A stretch of 64,000 nt of DNA from Notolepis coatsorum (Eukaryota; Chordata; Actinopteri; Aulopiformes; Paralepididae): NCBI GenBank assembly GCA_963971535.1, contig OZ020601.1, positions 17,672,767 through 17,736,766 of the forward strand, read 5' to 3'. Both the position numbers and the translations under genes were made by a program. Below the pieces are notes generated by a model. That model saw only the letters and a list, made by a program, of their open reading frames with translations, was not told where the DNA came from and made no database searches. This document shows, in pieces, positions 1 to 63,927 of this stretch (positions are counted from its first letter, which is position 1; every line of letters begins with the position of its first letter).

Positions 1-2556
1 GTGACACTAAGATACATGTCTTTATAAGAGAGTAGACTGTGACACTAAGATACATGTCTTTATAAGAGAGTAGACTGACACTAAGATACGTGTCTTTATA
101 AGAGAGTAGACTGTGACACTAAGATACATGTCTTTATAAGAGAGTAGACTGACACTAAGATACATGTCTTTATAAGAGAGTAGACTGTGACACTAAGATA
201 CATGTCTTTATAAGAGTAGACTGTGACACTAAGATACATGTCTTTATAAGAGAGTAGACTGTGACACTAAGATACATGTCTTTATAAGAGAGTAGACTGA
301 CACTAAGATACATGTCTTTATAAGAGTAGACTGTGACACTAAGATACATGTCTTTATAAGAGAGTAGACTGACACTAAGATACATGTCTTTATAAGAGAG
401 TAGACTGACACTAAGATACATGTCTTTATAAGAGAGTAGACTGTGACACTAAGATACATGTCTTTATAAGAGTAGACTGTGACACTAAGATACATGTCTT
501 TATAAGAGCGTAGACTGTGACACTAAGATACATGTCTTTATAAGAGTAGACTGTGACACTAAGATACATGTCTTTATAAGAGAGTAGACTGTGACACTAA
601 GATACATGTCTTTATAAGAGAGTAGACTGTGACACTAAGATACATGTCTTTATAAGAGAGTAGACTGTGACACTAAGATACATGTCTTTATAAGAGAGTA
701 GACTGTGACACTAAGATACATGTCTTTATAAGAGAGTAGACTGACACTAAGATACATGTCTTTATAAGAGAGTAGACTGTGACACTAAGATACATGTCTT
801 TATAAGAGAGTAGACTGTGACACTAAGATACATGTCTTTATAAGAGTAGACTGTGACACTAAGATACATGTCTTTATAAGAGTAGACTGTGACACTAAGA
901 TACATGTCTTTATAAGAGCGTAGACTGTGACACTAAGATACATGTCTTTATAAGAGAGTAGACTGTGACACTAAGATACATGTCTTTATAAGAGAGTAGA
1001 CTGTGACACTAAGATACATGTCTTTATAAGAGAGTAGACTGTGACACTAAGATACATGTCTTTATAAGAGAGTAGACTGTGACACTAAGATACATGTCTT
1101 TATAAGAGAGTAGACTGTGACACTAAGATACATGTCTTTATAAGAGAGTAGACTGACACTAAGATACGTGTCTTTATAAGAGAGTAGACTGTGACACTAA
1201 GATACATGTCTTTATAAGAGAGTAGACTGACACTAAGATACATGTCTTTATAAGAGAGTAGACTGTGACACTAAGATACATGTCTTTATAAGAGAGTAGA
1301 CTGTGACACTAAGATACATGTCTTTATAAGAGAGTAGACTGACACTAAGATACGTGTCTTTATAAGAGAGTAGACTGTGACACTAAGATACATGTCTTTA
1401 TAAGAGAGTAGACTGACACTAAGATACATGTCTTTATAAGAGAGTAGACTGTGACACTAAGATACATGTCTTTATAAGAGTAGACTGTGACACTAAGATA
1501 CATGTCTTTATAAGAGAGTAGACTGTGACACTAAGATACATGTCTTTATAAGAGAGTAGACTGACACTAAGATACATGTCTTTATAAGAGTAGACTGTGA
1601 CACTAAGATACATGTCTTTATAAGAGAGTAGACTGTGACACTAAGATACATGTCTTTATAAGAGAGTAGACTGACACTAAGATACATGTCTTTATAAGAG
1701 AGTAGACTGACACTAAGATACATGTCTTTATAAGAGAGTAGACTGTGACACTAAGATACATGTCTTTATAAGAGAGTAGACTGTGACACTAAGATACATG
1801 TCTTTATAAGAGTAGACTGTGACACTAAGATACATGTCTTTATAAGAGCGTAGACTGTGACACTAAGATACATGTCTTTATAAGAGTAGACTGTGACACT
1901 AAGATACATGTCTTTATAAGAGAGTAGACTGTGACACTAAGATACATGTCTTTATAAGAGAGTAGACTGTGACACTAAGATACATGTCTTTATAAGAGAG
2001 TAGACTGTGACACTAAGATACATGTCTTTATAAGAGAGTAGACTGTGACACTAAGATACATGTCTTTATAAGAGAGTAGACTGACACTAAGATACATGTC
2101 TTTATAAGAGAGTAGACTGTGACACTAAGATACATGTCTTTATAAGAGAGTAGACTGTGACACTAAGATACATGTCTTTATAAGAGAGTAGACTGTGACA
2201 CTAAGATACATGTCTTTATAAGAGTAGACTGTGACACTAAGATACATGTCTTTATAAGAGTAGACTGACACTAAGATACATGTCTTTATAAGAGAGTAGA
2301 CTGACACTAAGATACATGTCTTTATAAGAGAGTAGACTGTGACACTAAGATACATGTCTTTATAAGAGAGTAGACTGTGACACTAAGATACATGTCTTTA
2401 TAAGAGAGTAGACTGTGACACTAAGATACATGTCTTTATAAGAGTAGACTGACACTAAGATACATGTCTTTATAAGAGAGTAGACTGTGACACTAAGATA
2501 CATGTCTTTATAAGAGTAGACTGACACTAAGATACATGTCTTTATAAGAGCGTAGA
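1..2556. repeat. 38-bp minisatellite (about 68 copies)
   Basis: Units of GTGACACTAAGATACATG plus TCTTTATAAGAGAGTAGACT. Length variants of 36 bp lack GT or AG. Rare variants (GATACGTG near 87, 1165 and 1350; GAGCGTAG near 508, 918, 1847 and 2548) recur in the same unit order, so whole blocks were duplicated. The left edge lies outside the window. It is 3' of crtc2. Confidence 0.97.
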
Positions 2557-3216
2557 TGGATGGTGAGTCAGTGAGTAGAGTCACCTGTTCAAACACACTC
2601 ACAGGAAAAGAACAACACACATAGCCCTTGATATATATTGTATCTTTTCTTTATTTTTTGTAAAATAATGTGAAGGTACAGTCTTAAAAATCTTTTCTCG
2701 TTAGGTTTCAGAAGCACCTGTGGTTTTCAGAACATTATTTACAACAGACATGGGTTCCCTGGTTATTACACGTTTCAAATAAAAATGTATGTCAATTTAT
2801 TACAAAAAAAAATAATGCATATGTTCATTTATTTTTCATGACCCTACGCATGAGGCAAAACTATACTGTAAAACAGAAACAATAACATTAATATGACTGC
2901 AATTAATAATACATCAATAGAAATATGGCCATAACTGATCCCCATTACACACACACACTACTTTGCTGGTCAACAGCAGCCCCTACTGGCAGAGCTTACA
3001 ACTGCAGTGTTCTCGCTGAGTGGGATTCTCAAATACAAAGTTTATTGCATAATAACAGGCAAATGCTTCAGGAGGTCTATCAAGTGCAGAGTTTGTACAG
3101 CCATCACACACACACACACACACGTCGAGAAGCCAGGCGGAATTTGTAACGGAATCCTTCAGAAACATAAGAACCATAACATTCCATTTTAAGCTGGATG
3201 TTTTCACCCGTTTATC
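2557..3216. other. AT-rich non-coding flank
   Basis: No supported gene. An AATAAA on the minus strand at 2650-2655 could be a distal polyadenylation signal for a long crtc2 3'UTR, but this is weak. Short CA tracts occur at 2947-2960 and 3107-3122. Confidence 0.4.
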
Positions 3217-4310
3217 TTAAAGGGAACATATTATTATCTTCCATAATTTTACACAACATCTATTTAGGCATCGGTTTGTTACGTTTTTATTAAACATATT
3301 CACACCTGGATGGGAGCAGTTGTTCGGATACAGGGAGCGTCCTTAACTAATCAGCCTAATAGTTAAGATGATCAGTGGAACTGGATATTTTGTTCATTTA
3401 ATGAACACTTGGTATATTAACCGCAGAAACACAATGAAAGAAACCAGCCACACGCTGGTGACGCTCCGTGTTTCTTTCCTGGGAAACGGAGACGAGGAAA
3501 CGTTATCTTGAGACACAGAGGAACCAAGACACAGTGACTGAGCTACTAGAGTCACCAGCTCTGTAAAAAACAAGCAGACCCGGCATAACCAAAAGAACGG
3601 AGCGAGATCGGCCTGGCCGATTAATCGAGTTTCAATTTCAACTACGATTTTGCCTTCCCACGATCAGATTGAGAAAATATTTGATTTACAATATTGAAAT
3701 TGACATTCCTGATATTTAAGCAGTCGATTGCTATTCAGCACAAGTCAAGTTTCGCTAATGACATGCGTGGAGTTTTCAGTGAGGATATCGCCTCCCATTT
3801 CATTTTTGCGGCAGATATCCCTCTTCCTGTATGGTTTCTGAACAATGAGAGAACAGTGTTGCTCCCACATGGCATTTGTTTACAACTTTGGACCTGCTTT
3901 TGAATGTTGCCACGGGAACAAACAATCTGAGGGACAAACGCATTCAACTGTATCATTTTAGCCCCTGAATCGGAACAACGCAAACGAGCTACAGGTGTGA
4001 AAACGAACCTAAAACCTCATCTTAATTATTTTACTCTCCAGAACCTCCGTCTTCCCTTGTATGGAACACGCCGTCTTTGATGGGTGAAGCACACACCCCG
4101 TTTTAAATACATCTCCGTTGCTAACCGGACACCCCGCTCAACAAGAGTGAAACCTTTACAAACTGGACACTGCATTAGGTAAGCAGTGTCACAGGGTTCA
4201 AAAGGCACAGCTAATCTGATTAATCAAAGCCAATTCATTGCTTGTGAGCAATATTTAAAGAACAGCTAGGACTGGGGCAAAAGCCCTTTTCCATAATATG
4301 TCCCCTTTAA
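3217..4310. mobile_element. piggyBac-like non-autonomous element with TTAA ends
   Basis: Bounded by TTAA at 3217-3220 and 4307-4310, with inverted ends AAGGGAACATATTAT and AAGGGGACATATTAT. TTAA target duplication is the piggyBac hallmark. No transposase ORF is seen in the 1.1 kb. Confidence 0.75.
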
Positions 4311-4524
4311 AACGGTGGTTAGTTACATCAGAGTGTCGTTTGCATTTAAAGCAGGGGGCGTTGGCTTGTGTGTAAAGTAACATTCACACTCCAGAGGTTT
4401 GGGATTAAGTAACATTCACACTCCAAAGGGTTTGGATTGACTGTAGGTGGTCACGAGTGTGGAAATCCAATTGTATACATCCGTAAGATTGATATGAATT
4501 GAAATGTGTCCATCAATGTCATTT

Positions 4525-4765
4525 GTAAACATAGTGCTGCAATCTATTTACCTTGGTGTAAGGTTTGAATTGCATACAGTTTACTGTCGATCTATTTACC
4601 TTGGTGTAAGGACTGCATTGCATACAGTTTACTGTCTATTTACCTTGGTGTAAGGTTTGAATTGCATACAGTTTACTGTCGATCTATTTACTTTGGTGTA
4701 ACTAAGAATTTAATTGCATACAGTTTACTGTCTATCTATTTACCTTGGTGTAAAAGTAGATTCTT
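4525..4765. repeat. short tandem array, ~45-bp unit, ~4-5 copies
   Basis: Diverged repeats of TTGCATACAGTTTACTGTC followed by TATTTACCTTGGTGTAAGG. Confidence 0.85.
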
Positions 4766-6000
4766 TACAGAGACACCTTGCAGGCCTACGTGTCCCGTCT
4801 GTCAGACAGAGGACGAGACGTCCTCCTACTAGCGCTTCCTCGTTCATAAGAGACTCCTCAGATATAATCTCTGTCGTGCGTTAACCTCACTGCCATTACA
4901 ATTTTCCACTTAAAAAAAATTCTATAATAATAATAATAATGGGGGAGGGGAGGGAAACATTATTTTTTTGGGAAATGATTAGCAGTGCAAAACATAAATA
5001 GAAATATGTTAATAAGCACAGGACCGAGAATACAAACAAATAAAAATTCCGTTCCCAATATTATGGGACCCCCCCCCCCCCAAAAAAAACAACAACAACA
5101 ACAACAAACAGCAACCTCTCTCCCAAGTGTATTTTTGAAATGCAGGAACATAAGCTGTGGTGAGCGTCTATGAACAGCTGTCCTTCTAGCCGTGCTGGGG
5201 GTGGGGGGGGGGGGGGGGGGGGGGGGCGTTAGGGAGATCAAACCTTCTGCCGTGATGTCATCACAACGGGAGCTACGCCCACCGCTATTCAGAACACAGT
5301 TTCCAACCGACAAACGCACACAGTGGCGGTTGTCGGTTGATGATCGGTTGGAGAAAAGTCTGTCAAAATGGCGTCTGCATTTTTTTTAATTCAAATGGCA
5401 TCCAGGTTTCCCTACAACCGTGTGAAATAGGATTATTAAGAAATTATTCTTTCCGTTTGGGACTTGGAGTTTTTAACCAGTTATTTGGTTAAAGTATTTG
5501 GAACCCAGCGCGGTGAAAGCACCAGAGTGGAAGGCCGAGCGTCTCGCGCTGCTATGTGATGATTCCTCTCGGAGGGCTGCCTCCGTGATCGATTATCAGA
5601 AATGGCGTGTGGACGTTTTTTTCCCAAAACCTTTCAAAGATGGCTTTCATTTAAGCACGGTTTTACAGTGTTTACATATACAAAGTCAAACCGTTTACAC
5701 AAATGGTAACCTGATTTCGCTTTATAATCTGTAATATATGCACACCGGTTGACTAAAAAGGTAACATTCAACTAGTGAGTTTAAATATATCATCTTTTTA
5801 TTTCACCACTAAACTTTTAGATTTATTTTTATGCTGTAGTAGACCATCTCACAGAGGTGGGATATGCTATTTAAATAAATATTGGCTCTACCACCAAATA
5901 TATTTTGGGTGATGGGCATAAAAAGGTTTGACCTCCCTAGTAAGAGAAATCCAGAGGACACAAGAGTTAGAGGCTCACAGTGTTAGAGCAGCTCACAGTG
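4766..6000. other. non-coding region with poly-C and poly-G runs
   Basis: No gene supported. Contains C13 at 5069-5081, a (CAA)n tract at 5090-5107 and the G24 run at 5203-5226. Open frames here are short and show no recognisable domain. Confidence 0.5.
5203..5226 (+). repeat. poly-G tract (24 nt)
   Basis: Uninterrupted G run. One of at least eight homopolymer G or C runs of 18 nt or more in the window. Confidence 0.95.
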
Positions 6001-6015
6001 ACCCACAGCCTACTC

Positions 6016-6604
6016 TAGAGACAAAACAGCCTCCACTCTAGAGACAAAACAGCCTCCACTCTAGAGACAAAACAGCCTCCACTCTAGAGACCGAACAGCC
6101 TCCACTCTAGAGACCGAACAGCCTCCACTCTAGAGACCGAACAGCCTCCACTCTAGAGACCGAACAGCCTCCACTCTAGAGACCGAACAGCCTCCACTCT
6201 AGAGACAAAACAGCCTCCACTCTAGAGACAAAACAGCCTCCACTCTAGAGACCGAACAGCCTCCACTCTAGAGACAGAACAGCCTCCACTCTAGAGACCG
6301 AACAGCCTCCACTCTAGAGACCGAACAGCCTCCACTCTAGAGACCGAACAGCCTCCACTCTAGAGACCGAACAGCCTCCACTCTAGAGACCGAACAGCCT
6401 CCACTCTAGAGACCGAACAGCCTCCACTCTAGAGACCGAACAGCCTCCACTCTAGAGACCGAACAGCCTCCACTCTAGAGACAGAACAGCCTCCACTCTA
6501 GAGACCGAACAGCCTCCACTCTAGAGACCGAACAGCCTCCACTCTAGAGACAGAACAGCCTCCACTCTAGAGACCGAACAGCCTCCACTCTAGAGACCGA
6601 ACAG
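6016..6604. repeat. 23-bp minisatellite (~25 copies)
   Basis: Unit GAGACCGAACAGCCTCCA plus CTCTA, with variants ACAAAAC and ACAGAAC in place of ACCGAAC. The array ends at 6604. It lies in the 3' flank of crtc2. Confidence 0.97.
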
Positions 6605-6893
6605 CTGAATTCCATCAGCGTTATTTTTTTTTCTCACGGTCCCCAGAGTCATACAGATTATTCTCTCAAGAGTGGCTGGAATATGGCAACCGACCGCACT
6701 CTGGGGAAAAGAGGAAGCCAGACACCCCCCCCCCCCCGCGTTACGAACTAAAACCACGGGCAACTTCCTCTTCTTCAGACTGTATTCTTTCAGCCAAATC
6801 AAAACAAACACAGAAGTTACTGAGGGATTCCAGTGCCGTGGAGCGTGTAAAGCTGATGGGGGCGTAGATTTAGCATCACAACAGTCTTCACAC

Positions 6894-6913
6894 GGGGGGG
6901 GGGGGGGGGGGGG
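6894..6913 (+). repeat. poly-G tract (20 nt)
   Basis: Uninterrupted G run. Confidence 0.95.
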
Positions 6914-7309
6914 AGACACCCAAGCGGTCACACAAGACACATGCACGGGAACATTTCAACATTTTACATTGCATTTCAACGAACTACGTTGTTCAAATGC
7001 TTGCGTTTTTTTTTAACGTTTTTTTTCTTCTTTTCTTAAATATATTTCCAAAGATACATCTGACAAATTATATACATATACATTTAGACCACCTTTGATT
7101 AAAAAATAAAACTTCTTTATCGTAATAATATTAACTACCATTTGTTACATAAAAAATATGTTACTATATTCTGGCTATGGCCCTTACTGTGGCAAGACAG
7201 GCGCAGCAGGTGCAGGCAAGTGGGCGGGGCTTAAGAAGAGGTCAATCACAGTGACTAGGGTTACGACCTGGCTAGAACGGACACTAAAGCTCAAAGACCT
7301 TTTGGGGGA

Positions 7310-7333
7310 GGGGGGGGGGGGGGGGGGGGGGGG
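7310..7333 (+). repeat. poly-G tract (24 nt)
   Basis: Uninterrupted G run, followed by CGCGCCG. Confidence 0.95.
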
Positions 7334-7940
7334 CGCGCCGTATGCAATACAATACAATAGGAAAGACATTTGTATTTAACCTGCTGCTTCATTCTGGCCA
7401 CGCGCATTCAAAGCACACTCATTCCAAGACATGTATGTTCAACCATTTAAATGCTTTTCAGTCAGCTCATTTCAACTCATACGGCAGCAGGCGAGTGCTT
7501 TCTTTTTTTTCTCTTCTTTTTCTTTTGCATACACAATGCATTATCAACACAATCAGTAACACATACAGTAGAGTCCCTACTACTGGCTCTAGAGGGCGCT
7601 GTGCAGAGAGGAGGGATGTAGTAGGACAGCTACACGGTATAGCAGGCACACAAGGGTAGTAGCATAGCAACAAGGTCCATAGCTCCAGTTCACAAACGTC
7701 ATCCGTAGCCTAACGGCAGCAGACTGGCATCGCTGGAGAGAACTGTAAAAAGCTGCCATGTTGGTTCAGCTCCACTACAGTGGGCTCCAATGAAATTGTG
7801 GGTATGGACACTGGCTATCTTTGATTGAACCAACGTTATTGATTGAAAATTAACACACTGGGTTATGTTCAGTATGTGTTGCTGCTTCAATCAGGCATCT
7901 CGCTGATTAAGGTAAAAAAAAAAAAAAAAAAAAAAGGTTC

Positions 7941-8063
7941 TTAACCCTTTCACTACCATACTACCGAAGGTTAACCTTTCACTACCACACTACAAATGGT
8001 TAAGAGTCTGTAGTGTGGTAGTGAAAGGGTGAACCTTCTGTAGTGTGGTAGTGAAAGGGTTAA
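7941..8063. mobile_element. small piggyBac-like MITE
   Basis: 123 bp bounded by TTAA with inverted ends TTAACCCTTTCACTACC and GGTAGTGAAAGGGTTAA. The ends are partly repeated internally (7970-8040), so the whole element can fold back. Confidence 0.8.
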
Positions 8064-8264
8064 TGGAGGGCTCAGGCGTTAGTGAGCATAACACACAGTG
8101 GAGACGTGGAAAGGACTGAGGTGCAGCAAGACCAGAAACATTTGCTAATGTTGTCGTCGTATTGGTTTGGGAGATTTATTTGTGGCGGCCTTGCAGGATA
8201 TTGCGGTGGGAAAATCCATGTCAAGTTATTTTTGAGGTGTGCATAAACGGATGCGATGGCCTGA

Positions 8265-8282
8265 GGGGGGGGGGGGGGGGGG
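8265..8282 (+). repeat. poly-G tract (18 nt)
   Basis: Uninterrupted G run. Confidence 0.95.
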
Positions 8283-8461
8283 TTTGAATATAGAGAGAAT
8301 TCCACTGATAAACTACTGATATCCAGACAGAAGAATGGCCACTGATTTCTTAACGCAAGAGAAGCGCTCACCACTAGATGATGTCCCGCTGAGAGACTTC
8401 CTCCCTGCCCAGGAGTCCCACCTCCAGCCTGGAGTCTATACTACGGTGAGCGCTGACTTCA

Positions 8462-8467
8462 TTTATT
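8462..8467 (-). promoter_or_regulatory. crtc2: candidate polyadenylation signal AATAAA for crtc2
   Basis: AATAAA on the minus strand about 930 nt past the crtc2 stop. The assignment rests only on hexamer and position; other hexamers occur farther downstream. Confidence 0.25.
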
Positions 8468-8695
8468 GTGATGTTTCTTCTTGACTCGTTTAAAGAAGAC
8501 GTGTCCGGCCCATGGGGACATTAAACATGTGTTGTCGGGCCTTACAAATAAATTTGATTTGATTTGAACAGAACCACACTTAATGCCAAGAGTGGGGGAA
8601 CATAATCCGAAGTGACGTCTTTTCTGTGGAATGACGGCGGATACGAGCGCCGGATGGAATGGTGAGAAATACAGAGATGAAGATCGATAAGCACA

Positions 8696-8720
8696 GGGGG
8701 GGGGGGGGGGGGGGGGGGGG
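8696..8720 (+). repeat. poly-G tract (25 nt)
   Basis: Longest homopolymer G run in the window. Confidence 0.95.
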
Positions 8721-9119
8721 TCCTGGCTTATAGAATGATGCTTTTTCAAGATGGCGTGATTCAAGCGTCGCTCTCACATTAGGCTCATGTCACATGCGTG
8801 TGATCCCCGTGTGTTCGCATTATCCCAAGTGCATTATTTTTCATTTACATGCAGACAAGATTCATACAAGCTAATGCCTAGAAGAAAAATCTGGCCTTTT
8901 CTCGACGTCTCAAGCGTTGCGAGAGCATGTTCGGTTAAGTGCCTGGATGCAGCAGAATAGCTCCCCCGCTAAAGTTCACTGCTGTCCTCTCTCTCGTCAA
9001 GCCTTCAACACCAACAAAGAAGAGGGGCTTGTGTACTTCCTGTCAAAAATAGTCAAATTACTTCCAAAGCCTACTTTACTCTGATTGGCCAACTTCCAAG
9101 AGGAGGGGGGTGATTCCAG

Positions 9120-9375
9120 CCCTCTCCACCTTCAGTTTGGCTGGCTCCTTGGCCCCTCTCCACCCCTGGCTGGCTCATTGGCCCTTGGTCCCTCTCCACC
9201 CATGGCTGGCTCCTGGCCCTTGGTCCCTCTCCACCCATGGCTGGCTCCTGGCCCTTGGTCCCTCTCCACCCCTGGCTGGCTCCTTGGCCCTTGGTCCCTC
9301 TCCACCCATGGCTGGCTCCTGGCCCTTGGTCCCTCTCCACCCCTGGCTGGCTCCTGGCCCTTGGTCCCTCTCCCT
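9120..9375. repeat. 36-bp minisatellite in crtc2 3'UTR (~7 copies)
   Basis: Unit CTTGGTCCCTCTCCACCC plus ATGGCTGGCTCCTGGCCC. It starts about 25 nt past the crtc2 stop codon (minus strand), so it is transcribed in the 3'UTR. Confidence 0.95.
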
Positions 9376-9397
9376 ATCCAGCCCCCCTGGGGATAGA

Positions 9398-60687
<51,290 letters not shown>

Positions 60688-61019
60688 CTGAGAAGGACAC
60701 TGGTCAAGGCAACAACGAGCAGTGGATACGCTTGGAAGCGGTAACAGATTACATGTAACTGATTACTCAGTCACTCACGTTATTGAAGGAAGACAGAAGC
60801 CGGCTTATAAAACTAGAGGAATGCATTCAGCAGAGTACACAGACCTCCGCCAAGGCCACTAAACACAGTGGCTAGATTACAGGAGAGAGAGAGTCTCGAC
60901 AGCCCCAGGCTGTTCCCAGATAACACGAACGAGACCTCACACATCACAGCGTACATGATGTCAATATATGTGATTAGACTCCAACGTCCCGAAGAAGTCT
61001 CTGCATCACACCACTCAAA
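60688..61019. other. crtc2 intron, no feature seen
   Basis: No match to the expected upstream CRTC2 exon (HHGLVERV...). No repeat. Confidence 0.4.
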
Positions 61020-61535
61020 CAGTGTAGACTGGACAAGAGAGGGAGGGTACGGAGCTCTACGCAGGCTGGACAAGAGAGGGAGGGTACGGAGCTCTACGCA
61101 GGCTGGACAAGAGAAGAGGGAGGGTACGGTGCTCTACGCAGACTGGACAAGAGAAGAGGGAGGGTACGGAGCTCTACGCAGGCTGGACAAGAGAGGGAGG
61201 GTACGGAACTCTACGCAGACTGGACAAGAGAAGAGGAAGGGTACGGAGCTCTATGCAGACTGGACAAGAGAAGAGGGAGGGTACGGAGCTCTACGCAGAC
61301 TGGACAAGAGAAGAGGGAGGGTACGGAGCTCTATGCAGACTGGACAAGAGAAGAGGGAGGGTACGGAGCTCTACGCAGACTGGACAAGAGAAGAGGGAGG
61401 GTACAGAGCTCTACGCAGACTGGACAAGAGAGGGAGGGTACGGAGCTCTACGCAGACTGGACAAGAGAGGGAGGGTACGGAGCTCTACGCAGACTGGACA
61501 AGAGAGGGAGGGTACGGAGCTCTATGCAGACTGGA
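61020..61535. repeat. 37/40-bp minisatellite abutting a LINE
   Basis: Unit GACTGGACAAGAGAAGAGG plus GAGGGTACGGAGCTCTACGCA, ~13 copies, with an in-frame variant lacking AAG. The last unit runs directly into the LINE sequence AGTGTCCCCCAGGGCTCGG. Confidence 0.95.
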
Positions 61536-62124
61536 CAAGTGTCCCCCAGGGCTCGGTTTTAGGACCCCTTCTCTTCTCCCTCTACACTAAATCACTGGGT
61601 AACATTATCACGTCTCATGGCTTCTCCTACCATTGTTATGCCGACGATACTCAACTCTTCCTCTCCTTCCCTCCCTCAGATATCCACGTCTCTGAGCGGA
61701 TCTCGGCCTGTCTGTCCGACATCTCCGCCTGGATGACGACCAACCACCTCAAACTGAACCTAAGCAAAACAGAATTGCTCCACCTGCCGGCCAAATCCTC
61801 CCCCCTAACCGACCTTTCAATCACAGTCGAGAATGCAGCTGTGACTGCGTCCCCGACCGCCAAGAACCTTGGTGTTGTCCTCGACGACCAGTTGAACTTC
61901 TCTGCTCACATCGCAGCGACAACCAGAACCTGCAGATTCCTCCTGAGCAACGTCAGAAGGATCCGCCCCTTCCTGACAAAAGAAGCCACCAAACTCCTCG
62001 TCCAATCAACAGTCATCTCCCGCCTCGACTACTGCAACGCACTGCTCGCTAGCCTCCCGGCCACTGCCACTAAGCCTCTTCAACTCATTCAGAACGCAGC
62101 GGCCCGCCTGATATCAAACCTACC
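61536..62124 (+). pseudogene. LINE reverse transcriptase fragment (part 1)
   Basis: Plus frame with [33 protein letters not shown] (the YADD catalytic box), [28 protein letters not shown] and [12 protein letters not shown]2/CR1-type non-LTR RT. It stops at RLISNL where a second LINE is inserted, and resumes at 63928. Confidence 0.92.
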
Positions 62125-63927
62125 TGGACAGTGTGAGAAGAGCATTTATGCAGGTGAACACCAGGAAGGCTGCTGGCCCAGATGGCATAACAGGACGTAT
62201 ACTCAAGACCTGTGCCAACCAGCTGGCCCCTGTGTTCACCGCCATATTTAATCAATCACTGGCGGAGTCAGTGGTCCCTGCCTGCTTCAAGATGTCTACC
62301 ATCATCCCTGTGCCGAAGAAACCCTCCCCAGCATGTCCAAATGACTACAGACCGGTGGCACTCACCTCTGTGGTCATGAAATGTTTCGAGAGGCTGGTCA
62401 AGGACCACATTTGTGCCTCCCTCCCCAGTGATATGGACCCTATGCAATTTGCATACAGGACAAACAGGTCCACCGACGACGCGGTCTCCCAGGTACTGCA
62501 CAGCACCCTCTCGCACCTTGACCGTCAGAAGGGGGGCTATGTGAGACTGTTGTTCATTGACTACAGCTCAGCGTTCAACACCATAGTCCCCACCAGACTG
62601 GTGGACAAGCTGATCGAGCTAGGTCTGAGCTCCGCCCTGAGCGCCTGGGTACTGGACTTTCTGAGCGAAAGACCCCAGGCGGTCAGGGTGTGTCAGACCT
62701 CCAACACCATCACCCTGAGCATCGGGTCCCCCCAGGGCTGTGTTCTGAGCCCCCTGCTGTACTCACTCTACACACACGACTGTGTGGCCAAGTTCAGCTC
62801 CAACTCCATAGTGAAGTTCGCAGATGACACGGTGGTGGTGGGGCTGATCTCGGACAACGACGAGAAGGCCTACCGGGAGGAGGTTGAGGTACTGGAACGC
62901 TGGTGCCAGGACAACAGCCTGCTCCTGAACATTGGTAAAACCAAGGAGCTGATCGTGGATTATAGGAGAGGACAGCAGGAGACGCACACACCACTGATGA
63001 TTAACGGGGCTACCGTGGACAGGGTGAGCAGCTTCAAGTACCTGGGGGTCCACATCTCAGAGGACCTGACATGGTCAACACACATAGACACAGTAGTAAA
63101 GAAGGCGAAACAGCGTCTCTACCACCTGAGACAGTTAAGGAAGTTCAGAGTATCGGGGAAGATACTCCAGTCCTTCTACTCAGGAGCTGTAGAGAGCATC
63201 CTGACCGGAAACATCACTGCCTGGTATGGAAACAGCACGGCACAGGACAAGAAGGCCCTACAGAGAGTGGTGCGCTCAGCCGAGCGTACCACGGGTATTG
63301 CACTACCCCCCCTGCAGGTTCTATACAACAAGAGGTGCAAATCCAGAGCCTGCAGGATAATGAAAGACCCTCACCACCCCAATAACAGCCTGTTTCAGCT
63401 GCTGAGGTCAGGCAGACGCCTGCGAACCCCAGCTACTAGGACAGAGCGGCTTAGGCTCAGCTTCTTCCCCCAGGCCATCAGAGCCATGAACAATGAACAT
63501 TGAGTGCTCAGAACATTGAACTGTCCACACAAGCACACATGAACACACACACACACGACACGCACACTGTGCACGCTCACACACGAGCAGCCACTTAACA
63601 CTTTAACATGAGCGGGCACACACTCATGTCGCACACACGCACACTTATGGCCAAAGGAAAGGACACTTTAAATTAGAATAACAGGAACAGTGTATTGCAC
63701 TACCAAAGCTAACTAGCATGTCCCACATGCTCTGTAAATAACTATGTACAGATACCGAGATGTCACTCCATGTTACCTGCTACCTGTTACTGCACAATGT
63801 TGTTTCCTTCTTTTGATTCTATTATATGTACCACTGTATTGCACATCGTTGCGGGCAAGACCACCCGCATTTCATTGTATACCTGTATGCCGTGACAATT
63901 AAAACTCTTGACTTGACTTGACTTACC
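62121..63927 (+). mobile_element. 5'-truncated LINE inserted in the first LINE
   Basis: TACC at 62121-62124 and 63924-63927 is the likely short target duplication. Removing the insert rejoins the outer LINE in frame. Its 3' end is a (TTGAC)n-type tail at 63908-63923 after ACAATTAAAACTC. Confidence 0.88.
62133..63503 (+). CDS. LINE ORF2 reverse transcriptase, C-terminal part
   Basis: 456 codons open. It enters in the RT finger region ([20 protein letters not shown]). It has [31 protein letters not shown] and [12 protein letters not shown] (catalytic FADD), plus the C-terminal region ending [10 protein letters not shown]. The endonuclease domain and the 5' part are missing. The open frame suggests a young insertion. 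L2/CR1/Rex-type, exact clade not assigned. Confidence 0.93.
   Translation: MRRAFMQVNTRKAAGPDGITGRILKTCANQLAPVFTAIFNQSLAESVVPACFKMSTIIPVPKKPSPACPNDYRPVALTSVVMKCFERLVKDHICASLPSDMDPMQFAYRTNRSTDDAVSQVLHSTLSHLDRQKGGYVRLLFIDYSSAFNTIVPTRLVDKLIELGLSSALSAWVLDFLSERPQAVRVCQTSNTITLSIGSPQGCVLSPLLYSLYTHDCVAKFSSNSIVKFADDTVVVGLISDNDEKAYREEVEVLERWCQDNSLLLNIGKTKELIVDYRRGQQETHTPLMINGATVDRVSSFKYLGVHISEDLTWSTHIDTVVKKAKQRLYHLRQLRKFRVSGKILQSFYSGAVESILTGNITAWYGNSTAQDKKALQRVVRSAERTTGIALPPLQVLYNKRCKSRACRIMKDPHHPNNSLFQLLRSGRRLRTPATRTERLRLSFFPQAIRAMNNEH

Larger units (their letters stand above)
6605..7940. other. 3' flank / possible long UTR, no gene seen
   Basis: AT-rich with poly-G runs at 6894-6913 and 7310-7333 and C13 at 6725-6737. 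No domain-bearing ORF. Any UTR role is inference from position downstream of the crtc2 stop. Confidence 0.4.

Noticed and set aside
1..2556. Regularly spaced repeats resembling a CRISPR array
   Set aside because: There are no unique spacers. Units abut directly and vary only by 2-bp indels, and the DNA is vertebrate.
170..2620. Open frames of MYLSVTVYSYKD type
   Set aside because: Pure translations of the minisatellite; periodic in every frame.
5498..5734. Possible small gene (ORF starting at a non-ATG context near 5498)
   Set aside because: No homology I recognise, no splice or promoter support, and it lies in repeat-rich 3' flank.
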